Source of the DNA: Diplolepis rosae | Lineage: Eukaryota; Arthropoda; Insecta; Hymenoptera; Diplolepididae | Length of the DNA: 64,000 nt | Assembly (NCBI GenBank): GCA_030998225.1 | Contig: JAPYXD010000555.1 | Coordinates: 8,742,001-8,806,000, forward strand | Direction of reading: 5' to 3' | In this document: piece by piece, positions 1-11,036 of the stretch | Numbering within the stretch: position 1 is the first letter of the stretch | Layout of the letters: every line of letters begins with the position of its first letter | The notes under the pieces: model-generated | Seen by the model: the letters and a program-made list of their open reading frames with translations, nothing else | Databases searched by the model: none | What the model was told of the DNA's origin: nothing | Made by a program: the position numbers and the translations under genes

Positions 1-159
1 GATAACTCGTAAATCATTAAAACTGGTTGATAATATTTCAAATCAATGTAAACGCAAATATTACTTAATTTTGTCAGGAATTTCTCTAAATGTAAAAATT
101 CATGACGTGTTTAAATGCTTATAAGTCAATCAAACTAATTTTTCGAATACTTGGATATC
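1..159. other. AT-rich non-coding, dispersed repeat piece
   Basis: No gene seen. The first 80 bases resemble 31235-31290 (both contain AAATCATTAAAACTGGTTG followed by TAATATTTCAAATCAAT), so this is a fragment of a dispersed repeat rather than unique sequence. Confidence 0.5.
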
Positions 160-884
160 TTAAGGGGATCTTCTACCTTGTTGGTTCAAAAAAATCGATT
201 TTTTTTTTGCATTTTTGTGGCCTAGAAGGTGCTAGAAATATAATCTTAAAAGGGTACTTTATGGCCCTGGCATCGCAGATTGATTGTATGTAACTTTTCG
301 TCCAAGATTAATACATGAATATCTTTAAATGCGATTTCCCAAAAGTTGCGTTTTTGTAACTGGTTGACATGATATCTCGAAAACTAATTGATTGATTAAT
401 TGAAGTTATATATCAAAATTTGTGAAAAACATGTGCCTATCGTCTGACAGATGCTTTTCAGATTTTTTTTATTTAAACAATTTTTACAGATGTTTTTAAC
501 CTCGAAAACATGAAAAAAAAAAAAAATTTATTTTTTTTTAAAGTTGACTGTTCTGCGAAATTTTCAAATTTTGAAAATCCCATCTGTCAAACGATAGCCA
601 AGGTGATAAAAAAACTAAATCATTTTGATTTTTTTGTTTCAGACGATTTTTATGAGCTGAATCGTGTCAACCATTTGTGTATGCATTTTTTGCAAGGGAC
701 ACTTCAAGGTCAAGTCACGGTCAAATCGAAGACGGCAAATTTTCAGAAAAATTAGTATTAAATATATTTAAATAAAAAAGTTGAATGCAACAAACCGCAT
801 CTAGATTGCGTTTTTAGTTTTCCTTTAACTAATATTCAAAAAACAGTGTCAAAAATGAAGCCACAAGGTAGAAGACCCCCTTAA
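160..884. mobile_element. TTAA-GGGG inverted-repeat element, complete
   Basis: TTAA at 160-163 and 881-884 flank a 717-bp element. The left end reads GGGGATCTTCTACCTTGT and the reverse complement of the right end reads GGGGGTCTTCTACCTTGT. An 81-codon frame at 510-755 has no recognisable domain, and its C-terminal part resembles another repeat-borne frame near 56.8 kb, so I treat it as element-internal sequence. TTAA duplications are typical of piggyBac and Kolobok superfamilies; ends starting with G rather than CCC argue against canonical piggyBac. No transposase, so non-autonomous. Confidence 0.8.
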
Positions 885-1429
885 ACAATTTGAAAATGAC
901 TTTCTATCTATACGATAGGATATAATCTACTTTATTATTTACATCCTAGCATTCATTGCAAAAATAACTTTACAATTACGTTAAATTAAATTATGTGAGT
1001 TGTTAATTTTTCTACATTCAATTTAATACTTAATAATATACAAAGATAACAGATTTCATATACAAATGCACATGGCATTAATTAATCTATTTCTAAGAGT
1101 GCGATTTCGCTAAAAAATTTACAGTCAGCTATCATTTTCGATAACTTTTCCAGTTTTATTTTCTTTATGCAAATTTTTTCCATTCTTTTTTTTCATCATT
1201 ACAAAAGATTTATTTGAAAATTTTGGAAACATGACTGAAAAAAATAAAGCACGGCTCTTAATTTCTTTCTAGCAGGAATTCGAAAAAAATTGAAACAGTT
1301 ATCGATAATCACAGTTAACTGTAAAAAATTTGGCGAAATTTTCACTCAAACGAAGTTGATAGTCGTTCTTTATCGTCTTCTTTTGTATTTTCCAAATTTT
1401 CAGGAAGATATTTTGTGAAATAAAAAAGG
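885..1429. other. AT-rich non-coding spacer
   Basis: Apart from the fold-back at 1101-1342 nothing is recognised: no long frame, RNA gene or promoter signal. Confidence 0.5.
1101..1342. repeat. Degenerate fold-back repeat
   Basis: Arms at about 1101-1155 and 1296-1342 are imperfect reverse complements. The shared landmarks are GATTTCGC, AAAAAATTTACAG and TTTCGATAAC or TATCGATAAC. It looks like an old palindromic MITE without clear ends. Confidence 0.5.
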
Positions 1430-1750
1430 TACATTGCTGTGCAAAAATCACCGAGCACTTGTTTTTAACCATTCACATAAAAGTTTCTAATTTATAAAAT
1501 ACCCAACAATGAATTTTTTCCTTAGAATAACATTAAAGGTAACAAAATTCTGCATTTAATGACCCTGAAACGAAATTTTTTAGTCCATTATTAACGTTCG
1601 AGGATGACTATACCGTGAAATTTTTTTTTTGAACTTTTCATGTAAATATATTTTTTATCTTGAGGAATAAACGAACAACATGCAAAAAAAAATCATTCTG
1701 ATATCTTATGCCATTCTGTAAAAAAAAATGTTGAATTTTGGCCCGAAAAT

Positions 1751-1784
1751 CGAGTCACAACAAGGTGGAAGTCCCCCTTAAGGT
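1751..1784. mobile_element. Right end of a TTAA-GGGG element
   Basis: CAAGGTGGAAGTCCCCC followed by TTAA (1779-1782) is the reverse complement of the TTAA-GGGG type of terminus. I could not find its left partner, so the body (from about 1557) is probably truncated. MITE-A begins inside the same TTAA. Confidence 0.5.
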
Positions 1785-2449
1785 AGTTTTCATCCACGAA
1801 AATTAGACCTCAAGCAGAAATAGATAATTTTGCTTTCAAGAATAGCAATATTATTATTGAAGGGCTATTTTGAAAGGGATAAGGTTATTTTACAAGAAAA
1901 AAATTTGAAACACAGAAAAATAATTTTATTAATAAATTTTATTTTTGACCCAATTTTTTTTCTTATCGCTTCTTACCAAATTTTAAAAAATCATGCGATT
2001 CTAATAAAGCATGAATAATTTTTTCAGAGAAAAGATTTCCCACAACTTCACCGTTTCTGATTTTTAAAAATAAATTCTTTAATGGCTGAAATAATTAAAA
2101 AAACATTTTTCAAAACGAAATTTTTATAAACAAATTGCTGAATTTGATAATAATTTATGCATTTTCGAAAATTGGAAATGGTTAAGTTGTAAGGAATCTT
2201 TTTCTTGAAAAAATGATTTGTAATTTATTAAAATCGCATAATTTTTTAAAATTTGGTAATAAGCAATAAGAAAAAAAGTTGGGGCAAAATTAAAATTTAT
2301 TAAAAAAATTATTTTTCTGTATTTCAAATTTTTTTCATGGAAATTCATCTATTCTCTTCCAAAATAACCCTTCAATAATAATATTGCTATTCTTGAAAGC
2401 AAAATTATCTATTTTTGCCTGAGGTCTAATTTTCGTGGATCAACTACCT
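1781..2449. mobile_element. MITE-A copy 1 (long palindrome)
   Basis: 669 bp with arms of roughly 300 bp that are near reverse complements. Ends are AGGTAGTT and AACTACCT with TA on both sides (1779-1780, 2450-2451). Landmarks are AGACCTCA, GATAATTTTGCTTTCAAG and CTTATCGCTTCTTACC. No coding capacity; the short frames seen on both strands are the same palindrome read twice. Confidence 0.8.
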
Positions 2450-2576
2450 TAAATTCAGAATTTTGTCACCTTCCATGTTATTATAAGGAAAAAGTGCATT
2501 ATTAGGTATTTTATAAATTAAAAGCTTTTATGTGAATGGTTAAAAACAAGTTCCCGGCGACTTTTGCACAGCAGTA

Positions 2577-3427
2577 TGTGTCTTGCAGTATATGAAAATT
2601 TCAAACATTTCATCCTATCAATCATGAGAATCTCGAACAGAACTTTTTACCCTTTTGCATCAGAATCTTCAACTGTCTGTGATCCCGTCGGAATTTTGTA
2701 TTCCACGATCCATATGTATATGATAGTCCCCTTAACCCATATTCGAGTATTGTGACTTTATATGCACATACATATATAAGCTCTCGACGATCTGTTTTTT
2801 TTCCTTCCAAATTCAATTCTCATGAAATTTGACTTTTTAAGCGGCGAAAGTAGGTACGATCGTGATGCATTCGTCGAAAGTTTCCTGACCCCCTCGTCTT
2901 GAAAAATCTCGGACGCAGCCTCCGTTTCTTGAAGCTTCATGCAGGCTTAAATCAGAAAAGAAAAGAGATAAAGCCTCATCCACGGCCGCAAGGGAGAAGA
3001 ATGAATGAAGCAATCGAGAAACCAAGTACTGCATCTTTCAAGAGGTTATAAATAATGGGACACAACAACGATAAACTTGAGACAAGATCGATATTCCTAC
3101 TTCGAGCAAAGATTCACAAGTCTAAAGTATTATAAATTATTTACGACACTGGTTCTGTAAAATTTTTCGTGGTTGAAAAATTTTCTATCAATGACATTGC
3201 TCAGCACTCTGGATTTAATGTCTAAGGCTAAATAAAAGTGTTTTTACAATTTTTTTACCTTTTGTCATATATAGGGGCCCATTGATACTTATGTAACGTT
3301 TCTTTGCTACTTTTGAACCCTCTTTTCAGAAAGTGTGAAAATTTCTTTCTTATTTCATTTTTAGTAAATCTAGCCAATACCTTTTAAAGTACCTGTATCT
3401 TACTTGGTGAAAAAAATAATTTTTGTA
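2577..3427. other. Unique island, no gene recognised
   Basis: Base composition is more balanced between about 2640 and 3110 than in the flanks, and no family seen elsewhere in the window occurs there. Frames of 60-65 codons on both strands overlap each other and show no motif. It may be conserved non-coding sequence. Confidence 0.4.
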
Positions 3428-3725
3428 GTTATTTTTCTAGCTAGAGTGCTTTCCACATCCAAGAAGTTGCAACACATTGTAAGAAAGAAACTAAAAAAAT
3501 AATTATGACAATTGGTTAAAAAACAAAAAAGTTATTCAAAGTCAAAATATGTCAAGAATATGCCCCAAAAACTCAAGATTTCTAGTTTAAAAATATACGA
3601 AAGGTGCTGGAATTTTTAAATACACCCAAAACTTTTCTAAATAAAGGTACTAGACTTTTTAAAAAAATTATATGGAAGGTCTAAACTGAAAAAATAAAAA
3701 TATTAAAGGTGGCGGATCCCCTTAA
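3428..3725. mobile_element. TTAA-GGGG element, right-end fragment
   Basis: Matches 7785-8238 and 23640-23992. Shared landmarks are GTGCTTTCCA-type sequence, CACATTGTAAG, GACAATTGGTTA, AAAGGTGCT and the terminal AAAGGTGGCGGATCCCC. It ends at TTAA (3722-3725). The left part is missing. Confidence 0.7.
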
Positions 3726-3765
3726 CCTCATAAAATCTTCTAATATTGACAATAAATTTTCATTA

Positions 3766-4620
3766 TTATAATTTTTCCCTAAAATTTTCCCAAAATTCCA
3801 TTTTTTGACCAATATATGTGAGATACGAAATATGCCTTAAAATAAAAAATCGTTTGCTTAAAAACAGTCTACGAATTTTTTTCCTATTTGAAATATTTAT
3901 AAATTTTTTAAAATCATGTAAATTATTAGAAAAGTACAGAAATGTATATAAAAAATTGAGCACGAAGAGCGAGTCTCATGATGAGAATGTGTTCCTTAAG
4001 GGGGGAGATACCTCTAGAACCCTTAAAAAAAACAGTTTTTTTCAATTTTATTCTGGGAGAATGAAAACGAAGCAATTCCGGATTTTTTGCATATATTAGA
4101 AGGCATTATTTAACTTCAAAAAAAATTTTTTTTCATAATAGAAAAATACAAAATGGCGGAAATATGACAGATCCCGTCGATAGCGTCGCTAACATTTTTC
4201 GTGAAAAAGTGCCATTTTTACCCGTGTTTTTTGACATGAAAATAGTTAAACAACTGTAGAAATACTATTTTTCTCGAAAAAGCGCCCTATCACGCACTTG
4301 AATATAGAATTATCTATGAAATACCGTTTCATTCAAATAAATCGGTTGAATAGTTTGCTCGCAATCCTGACGGCCGGATAAAAGAAGTTAGTTTCGAGAA
4401 AACGAGCCTCAAAGTTTTGTACTCGGGCCTCTTTCTACCGAAATATTTGGAGTAGACCAATAGAACTTTGGTATTATATTTTTGAATAGTTTTTCAATCG
4501 ATTTGAGTAAAAAAAAAATTTTTGATTTTTTGAAAGTTCTAGAGGTGTCTCCCCCAGAGCCTTACACGAAGAATATAAGACCGAGCGCGAAGCGCGACTT
4601 TTGCAGATTTTTCCATATGT
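3766..4620 (+). mobile_element. Long-element fragment with nested insertion
   Basis: 3766-3995 and 4556-4620 match the 3' part of the long element. Landmarks are GAGATACGAAA, TCATGATGAGAATGTGTTCC and, after the insertion, AGAGCCTTA and GACCGAGCGCGAAGCGCG. The 5' half is missing and the element at 4000-4555 interrupts it. Confidence 0.7.
4000..4555. mobile_element. TTAA-GGGG element nested in long element
   Basis: Ends GGGGGGAGATACCTCTAGAA and TTCTAGAGGTGTCTCCCCC are inverted repeats. TTAA is present on the left (3996-3999) but not intact on the right, where the host resumes at AGAGCCTTA. The host order is the same as at 7158-7190 and 16870-16900, which shows this is an insertion. No long frame. 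Confidence 0.7.
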
Positions 4621-4699
4621 TATTTCAAATTTAAAAAACATTGTACTTTGAATTATTTTGAAATAGCTTTTTAGAGAATATTAAAAAAAAATACAAAGT

Positions 4700-4850
4700 A
4701 AGAATAAAATAACTGAACGAAGTTAAAAGTTACCGTAAGAATAGGAACTAAGTTACGTTACAGTTATTTTTTTCCAAAAGTAACAAAGTTACAAACAACG
4801 TAACTTTTTAAGTAACTTTGTTACTTCTAACTAATTACTACCCAACACTG
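4700..4850. repeat. hAT-like terminal fragment (AAGTTAC repeats)
   Basis: Dense short repeats of GTTAC and GTAAC end in TACTACCCAACACTG. Read on the other strand the end is CAGTGTTGGGTAGTAA, which resembles hAT-type termini. No partner end or 8-bp duplication was found. Confidence 0.4.
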
Positions 4851-5379
4851 GAAACGATATAATGTTTTGCAATAAAAAGGTAAAAACAGGAGTTATTAAT
4901 TTTTTAAATGCAAGTGAATGTATATAATAACTTTTATGAAAAAAGTTGAGGAAAGAAAATTATGAGGATCTTTCAACGAAGAAAACTGATATTTTACTGG
5001 CTGACCGTAAGAAATCGCATGAGTAATTAATAGACGCAGATCGTAAATTACCCGTTGTATAACTCAAGAGTTACAAAGCGCCGGTCGATGGGTGTGTATA
5101 ATCCTCAGCACCGGCAAGAAGATCTAACCTTTGTAAAAGGTGATTAGTCTTTTAATTGCTTAGTTCAGTGGCATTCATTGTATATGAGACCCTGGCCTCG
5201 TATTTTTCCATTTTATCAGATCAAACAATTGTTTACACAAAATACATACTTTATAGATTCCATTGTTATCGAAAGGATCATTTCAAGAAAGGTTGTTTTT
5301 TTCATGTATTAAGAAACAAAAATATGTTATATTTACTGATTCCATCACTTAAAATAGTGGCATCATAAAATTTCTATAA
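4851..5379. other. Non-coding, no feature recognised
   Basis: Includes a small balanced patch at 5040-5130. A 70-codon frame at 5156-5368 has no motif. Nothing repeats elsewhere in the window. Confidence 0.4.
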
Positions 5380-5515
5380 ACATAAGATATTTATCGATAA
5401 ATATTACAGAAATGCCTGTTAGATTTGCAGAAAAAGGAATTTTCTTCAAAATCTTAATTTAACAGGCGTTTCTGTAATATTTATCGACAAATTTGTTACG
5501 TTTACACAAAATCGG
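5380..5515. repeat. Inverted pair of satellite-related half units
   Basis: 5390-5412 and 5464-5490 are reverse complements (TATTACAGAAATGCCTGTT against AACAGGCGTTTCTGTAATA). The right copy continues with TTATCGACAAATTTGTTACG, the wording of the diverged satellite units at 25.66-26.4 kb. The satellite therefore has dispersed relatives. Confidence 0.6.
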
Positions 5516-5788
5516 TGATTTGTGCTTGAATATCAGTTAAATTCAGAGAAAAGTTATGCCGTCACTATTTTAACTTATGAGTTCAGCTAATGCAACAGAT
5601 TTTTTTCTCCTTCTCCATAAATTCAAATTTTAACTATTTTATTTAGAGTTTTATAAATAATATTAAGGGGATCAGCCACCTTTAATTGGTATATTTTTGG
5701 TTTTTTTGACATTTTCCAAAATGTTATTTTTTCATACTCTATACTTTTCTGAGTATGTATGTAAATTTTCGGAGCAATCTGATTTTTT

Positions 5789-7422
5789 ACATTCTCATAC
5801 TGGATGAGAAGGTATTGGTTTTATGTGAAAAATGACTTTCGAAATTTTCATCAAATCTTTACGTTTTGAGACCCCCTGAGTCAGAAAAAAGGGTTTTTAC
5901 GAAAGTGCCTGTTTGTCTGTCTGTAGGTCGTATGCGGCATAACTCTCGATAGAATTATCAGATTCACGGAGAAACTTTTTATATCAATTTTTACTATAGC
6001 ATTTTTCAATTTAGGGAAAAACGTATCACTTTGAGAATTTTTGTAAGTAAAAATACTAAAGTTTATAATAATGATATGAAACTTTAGTATAAACTATAGT
6101 AAAATTTGCTATGAACTATGCTTAAGTTTCATATCATTCTTCTAAAGTTTAGTATTTTTACTAACAAAAATTCTCAAAGTGATACGATTTTCCCTAAATT
6201 GAAAAATACTATAGTAAAAATTGATATAAAAAGTTTCTCCGTGTTGAATTGAGCTTTAGTACACTTTATTGGAACCGAAAAATTAAGGACAAGGTCGTTA
6301 ACCAGCCACATCCAATCAAAATTGAGGGGTTGAGCACTACTTTTGTGTTTTTGAAAATAATTTATTGAAAAAATCAAAAATTTCAATACTGGTTTTAGAT
6401 AGTGCGCATAAATCTCTAAAAATTATCCTGATAACATTTTTTGATTAAATCAAAATTAGAAATGTTACAGCATATTCAAATTCGAAAAAAGTCAATATCA
6501 GAATTCCATTTTCCAGTTAAATTATACGAGATACGAAAAAACGTTATGATACAATATTATTTTCTACATAAAGTCCTACAAATTTGAATTGTAACATTTT
6601 TTCATAAGATGCATATTTTTCTTTTTAATTAAAAAAAAACAATATTGAAAATCCAAAATTCAATTTTTTAACAATAATATTCGAAATACGAAAAAAACGT
6701 AAGAATACAAAGTTTGTCGTTTCAAAAAGATCTACAAATTTTGTCTTACACAGTTTCTGATAAAAGATATATTTTTCGTTTCAATTCCAAAAAATACGAT
6801 TAAAATTCAAAAATTCCATTTTTTAGACAAAATATGTGAGATACAAAAAAAACGTTTAGATGGAAAATTGTTTGCCTAAATGAGGTCTACAAATTCTCAT
6901 TAAGACATTTCGGGACAGGATGTATATTTTGTGTTTTGATTTTTAATATTAAATAAATTCGATTTTTTTCACCAAAATATGAGATACGAAATAAGCGTTG
7001 TTGTGAAAAATCGTTTCCTTAAATAAAGTCTACGACTGTTTTTTCTTTTTGAGACATTTGGAAGAAAATAAATTATTTTAATCATGTAATTTATTAAAAA
7101 GTTACTGAAATGTATACAGAAAATCGAGCGCGAAGCGCGAGCGCCATGATGAGAATGTGTTCCTTAAGGCTGATAGAGCTTTAAGTAAATGGAATTTCCT
7201 GTTTCACTTAAACTGAAAAAGAAATTTTAGTGAATTTGAGAAAATGAGTAATTTACATCATCTTTAATATTATAAAATTGGTTTGAGCTTCAGTATCAAA
7301 TTATAATAAATAAACTTGAATGTATGTGAAGAACACAAGAACGAGCGCGACGATCAAATCGCGCGCCCTAGGCGTGCTCAAACTTGCGAGCGAAGCGAGC
7401 TGCGCGCGAAGCACGCGATGAG
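5789..7422 (+). mobile_element. Long element copy A, junctions defined by empty sites
   Basis: Starts ACATTCTCAT and ends CACGCGATGAG. The host outside it reads ATCTGATTTTTT on the left and ATTTTTTTTCTTGGG on the right; the related elements near 30.15 and 23.36 kb have ATTTTTTTTC(C)TTGG uninterrupted, so about 7 bases (ATTTTTT) were duplicated. The body holds a TCTG microsatellite at about 5909-5924 and four or five degenerate units of about 150 bp, each with a GARATACRAAAAAAACGT-like motif (about 6528, 6680, 6838, 6967). GCGC-GAA-GCGC hairpins lie near 7130 and 7400. An antisense 70-codon frame (6174-6386) is shared with other copies. Confidence 0.85.
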
Positions 7423-7947
7423 ATTTTTTTTCTTGGGAAAATAAATAAAATTAAAAGTTACTGCGATTTATGAATAACGCGTTTTTAGCAAAAAAGCTTT
7501 TTACACAAAATAGTTTATTTGTTTATTTACTAATATATGGAAAATAGTATATAACAGGTATCCCTATAAAAACATAATATATATTTATTGCCTTTATGTA
7601 TATGATTTACTAACATAACGTTGGCTGCCTGCCTCTAAGACTTTACTTTAAATTCCGTTTTCCGCAAGTTGTAATTTTCCGTTTTTGTTGCAACATATGT
7701 TTGAATAAAATTTAAAGTATTAGACACAGGCTTTTGAAATTTTGATCACTTATTCTTTGTTACATTATCAATATTTTTGGTTATGGAAAGCACTCTAGCT
7801 AAAAAAATAACTATAAATTTTTTAAAAATATTCTGGGATATTTTTATTTATTTTTTTATTTCATTCGTAACTTTTTTTCAGTCATGCTACCTTATTTTCC
7901 ATACCCAAAAAGTTACTACACATTGTAAGGAAAAAAATAAAAAAGAA

Positions 7948-8006
7948 TTAATTAGTTTAGTTTGAAATTTTTGTCACTGCCTACATTATCGGTTTCAAAT
8001 TCTTTC
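7948..8006 (+). mobile_element. Modular SINE, internally deleted copy
   Basis: Contains the 5' module (AATTAGTTTAGTTTGAAATT then TGTCACTGCCTACATTATCGG) joined directly to the 3' end TTTCAAATTCTTT. AATAAAAAAGAA-like direct repeats of about 12 bp flank it. The tRNA-like middle is absent. Confidence 0.65.
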
Positions 8007-8238
8007 AATAAAAAAAGAATCATTACAATTGGTTAAAAAACAAACAAGTTATTCACTATCAAAAAATGTCAAAAAAATGCCCAAGAAGCTAAAAATTTTT
8101 AGTTTAAAAATAAATAAAGGTGCTGAAATTTAAAAAAAACCCGAAACCTTTTCAAAAAAAGGTACTAAACATAAAAAAAATTATATGATAGGTCCAAACT
8201 CAAAAAATAAAAATATTAAAGGTGGCAGGTCCCTTTAA

Positions 8239-9070
8239 TGTCCTACAGAGCAAAGTTCAAACCGATTTAATTACAATTCCAGAAATTTTCGAAACCCCAT
8301 GTAAAATTCACGCCCAATTCGAAAACTAAAGGTCAGAAAATATCTAGAAAAAAAGCTTTTAATGGCTATTTTTATGATTTCTTCTGATAATAATAATAAG
8401 AGAACTCTTAGAAAATAGAAACCCCATAAGGCAAGAGCGAATTGGTATCAACATCTCGTTGAAAAGACACTACTTTTAAGACAAATTTCCGTATCTAATT
8501 AGTGGGACGAAATTTCGAGGCAATCCAGATGCAGCAAGTCATTCCGCAGGTCGAGCTGTGACCCCAGATTCTAAAATGTCTTTTCAAGGAGGTCCGGGAA
8601 TTCATTTTTTGCGACTGGAAACCCACGTGTAGAAACAGGCTCGAACACCCCCATAAAGAGCTTCGCAGATCGTCTAACCGTCGATTAGGGTATGTTGTGG
8701 TTCGTGGGAAAAACGAAGACGACTTGAAAACTTTTGAACTCCTCTTAGAAATGCAAATCTGAATATCTAGATACTCGCGATCTCGAAAGAATCTAAATTG
8801 TGTCCTCTCGAGAGGGATCGATTGATCATTTCCATAATAGATCTTAGGGCCGATTTGAAGAGCTAGATCGGCAAGAATTGAGCAGGTGTGCTAAGAGCAA
8901 GTGGACAATACTTTTCCGACTTGAGTCTGGTACATGTGCGCAGCATCCCCAAGACGCTCGTCTCTTCGTCAAGGGCGTAGGATCGTTTTAAATCCCTTTT
9001 CCAAGAAGCTACATATAAAAATAAACAAACGCTCGAAAATAAACGCTTCATTCAAGGGATATAAGGAGAA
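8239..9070. other. Unique island, no gene recognised
   Basis: Balanced composition from about 8510 to 9060 and free of window repeats. Overlapping frames on both strands (62 codons minus, 89 codons plus) lack any motif. Candidate conserved non-coding or exon-containing sequence. Confidence 0.35.
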
Positions 9071-10599
9071 AGGAAATAAATTAATCTGCGCCAAAACAGC
9101 GGGGAAGATGAGTAAATCTTTTCAAAAGTGGGCAATTGTAGCAGATTTTCATAAAATTATTGTTTTAAAATACAATTCTATTTTTAATTTTTTTTGTGAT
9201 TGAATATTTAATTTTTTCAACTCATATATTGGATGCTTATTGATTTAATTTTTATTATACGAGTGAGATTCATAAGATATGGATAAATTAATAATTAAAA
9301 CTTTATATTCACTTTTTTACTCGATTCAAGAATTGTATGAATTATGTTCTCAGTATTATTTTAATATTGATGAAGAATAATAATTTTTACAAATTTTATA
9401 CTTATAATTGCTAAATATATGAGAAAATAGTCACAGAAATGAATATTTTTCAAATAAATATTATTTTTAAATTTTTCTACTGGTTTCGGAAACTAACAAG
9501 TTCAAGAGTTTAAGAAGTAAACAACGTATGCATTAATTATGTAATAAAACGTAATTCTATACTTTGTGTCTAATCTACGAGACAAACCACTCAAATGTTT
9601 TCCAAATCTAGTCCCATTCAAATTATCAAACCCTGAGAATGTTTCTACATATATATATATATGTGTGTGTGTGTAAAGTCTTCTTGGAATGTATATTTCG
9701 TCTTCTGCTGTACCATCTGCTACGGGTTTCCCAATCATAAATCCTAAACTCCGAATCTTAATCTAACTTGGACGTTTAAATCCCGAATATATCACCACAG
9801 TAGTCAGAAGGTAAACAAAAAAAAGTGGTTTACGAAAAATATATTTTAAGCGGATTGACAAAAACATTTCCTTTCCCATCGCAGACCTTCCGTTTTGTGA
9901 TTTTTTCTTAGATTAAGCAAATTCAGGCGTTGTTTGCGGAAATCCAACTATAAATTCAAAGCTTTAAAGTTTTAAACTGTATTTTAGAAAATATTTTTGC
10001 TGAAGATTTTACATTTAAATTTTATGCAAATCGATTAAGGAGTTTAGAGTGTAGCAATGTGAAGATATTTGGAATTCTAATGTTTCAAATTTATTTATTC
10101 CTAAAATTCTAATCTGCTTAAATGATTGCCATTAAATTTTAACGAGAGATGCATAATAAAATCATCTTGATAAGTTCTTAAGGAAATTTTAACATTATAA
10201 CTTTACTACTATTAAAGACTTGACATTTTTATAAATTTGAACTATTTTTACCTTTACGTGAAATATGTCCAATTTGGTAAAGTTACCAAAATTTTCAAAA
10301 CACTTGAAACAAATTTTCAAGTATCCTAAAAAGAACTTTTGTTAATTTCTCATTTTTTTGGCATTGGGTCAGTTTCTTTTTATTTTCTTCTATTAAAATT
10401 ATCAATGTTATTTATAATAAAAAACGCAAAAAAGAGAAGGCAAACAGTTCGGCCACATATGGGGGCTCTCTTCAGTGCCATAAATTAAAAAATTAATTCA
10501 AAATTTTTCATTCAGTCAAAGAGAAATGTCTGAGTGAAACGAAGTTTTTTTTATTCAAAGAACTTTTCTTCAATTTGGAGAAAATTACTTTCAATCAAG
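9071..10599. other. AT-rich non-coding
   Basis: No gene, RNA or recognised repeat except the dinucleotide run at 9648-9675. A small balanced patch lies at 10430-10470. Confidence 0.45.
9648..9675. repeat. Compound TA/TG microsatellite
   Basis: A run of alternating AT followed by alternating GT, interrupted only at the switch. Confidence 0.9.
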
Positions 10600-10770
10600 A
10601 ATCAGAACTATTCCGATTCATACCGATATCTGTATCCGAGACAATGCGAATCATTCCGAACCAATCCGAAAAACGTTTTGTTACTCGTTTGATAAAAAAC
10701 GGTAAAAAATCGATCTAACCTAATCCGATTTAATCCGTGGCAACTATCCGAATGAATCCGATACCAAATT
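10600..10770. repeat. Degenerate ATCCGA-type short tandem repeat
   Basis: AATCCGA, ATTCCGA and ATCCGAT recur about ten times in 170 bases with irregular 9-20 base spacing. No larger unit is visible. Confidence 0.55.
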
Positions 10771-10825
10771 TTTTACAAATCCAAAGAAATTTCTTTTTAG
10801 AGAGTACATCCAAACAAGTTTTCTC

Positions 10826-10882
10826 CACTCTCAAAAAAAAATCCGGTTAAAACAACCGGAATTCCGGTTAGGGCATATCCAT
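10826..10882. mobile_element. Terminal fragment of the CCGGTT element
   Basis: AAAAATCCGGTTAAAACAAC and then CGGAATTCCGGTTAG match the terminus of the palindromic element ending at 38457. Only one end is present. Confidence 0.6.
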
Positions 10883-11036
10883 TTTTCACATAAAACTAAC
10901 ACCTTCTCATGTGGTGAGAATGTAAAAATTGAATAATCTTCAACTTGTCCATGTGCCTCAATTTTGCTAAACGTTGAGTAAAGTTTCTCAAACTATTTTT
11001 TTCCGTTTAATGCATCAGAATATTTAAATTGAAGAC
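10883..11036. repeat. Direct repeat, left copy
   Basis: Matches 13292-13446 in the same orientation: long-element end (TTTTTCACATAAA ... GAGAATGTAAAAAT) followed by TCAATTTTGCTAAA, GTTGAGTAAAGTTTCTC and AATATTTAAATTGAAGA. The pair brackets a reverse long element, suggesting a tandem duplication of element plus flank. Confidence 0.75.

Larger units (their letters stand above)
1432..2574. mobile_element. Tc1-like non-autonomous element, host of nested insertions
   Basis: About 120-bp inverted repeats at 1432-1555 and 2468-2574 contain GCTGTGCAAAA at the ends, then AACTTGTTTTTAACCATTCA or a close variant. TA dinucleotides sit at 1430-1431 and 2575-2576, fitting the TA target of Tc1/mariner elements. 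Between the arms lie a TTAA-element end and MITE-A. No transposase is present. Confidence 0.65.
5663..8238. mobile_element. TTAA-GGGG element split by a long element
   Basis: TTAA at 5663-5666 and 8235-8238. The left end reads GGGGATCAGCCACCTTTAAT and the right end ATTAAAGGTGGCAGGTCCCT. Without the nested copy at 5789-7422 the element is about 940 bp. Its body matches the complete copy at 29645-30270 in reverse, including the GGCTGCCTGCCTCTAAG patch. No transposase. A SINE also sits in it at about 7948-8006. Confidence 0.8.

Noticed and set aside
1830..2348. Similar 62- and 74-codon frames on opposite strands
   Set aside because: They are the two arms of the MITE-A palindrome read in opposite directions.
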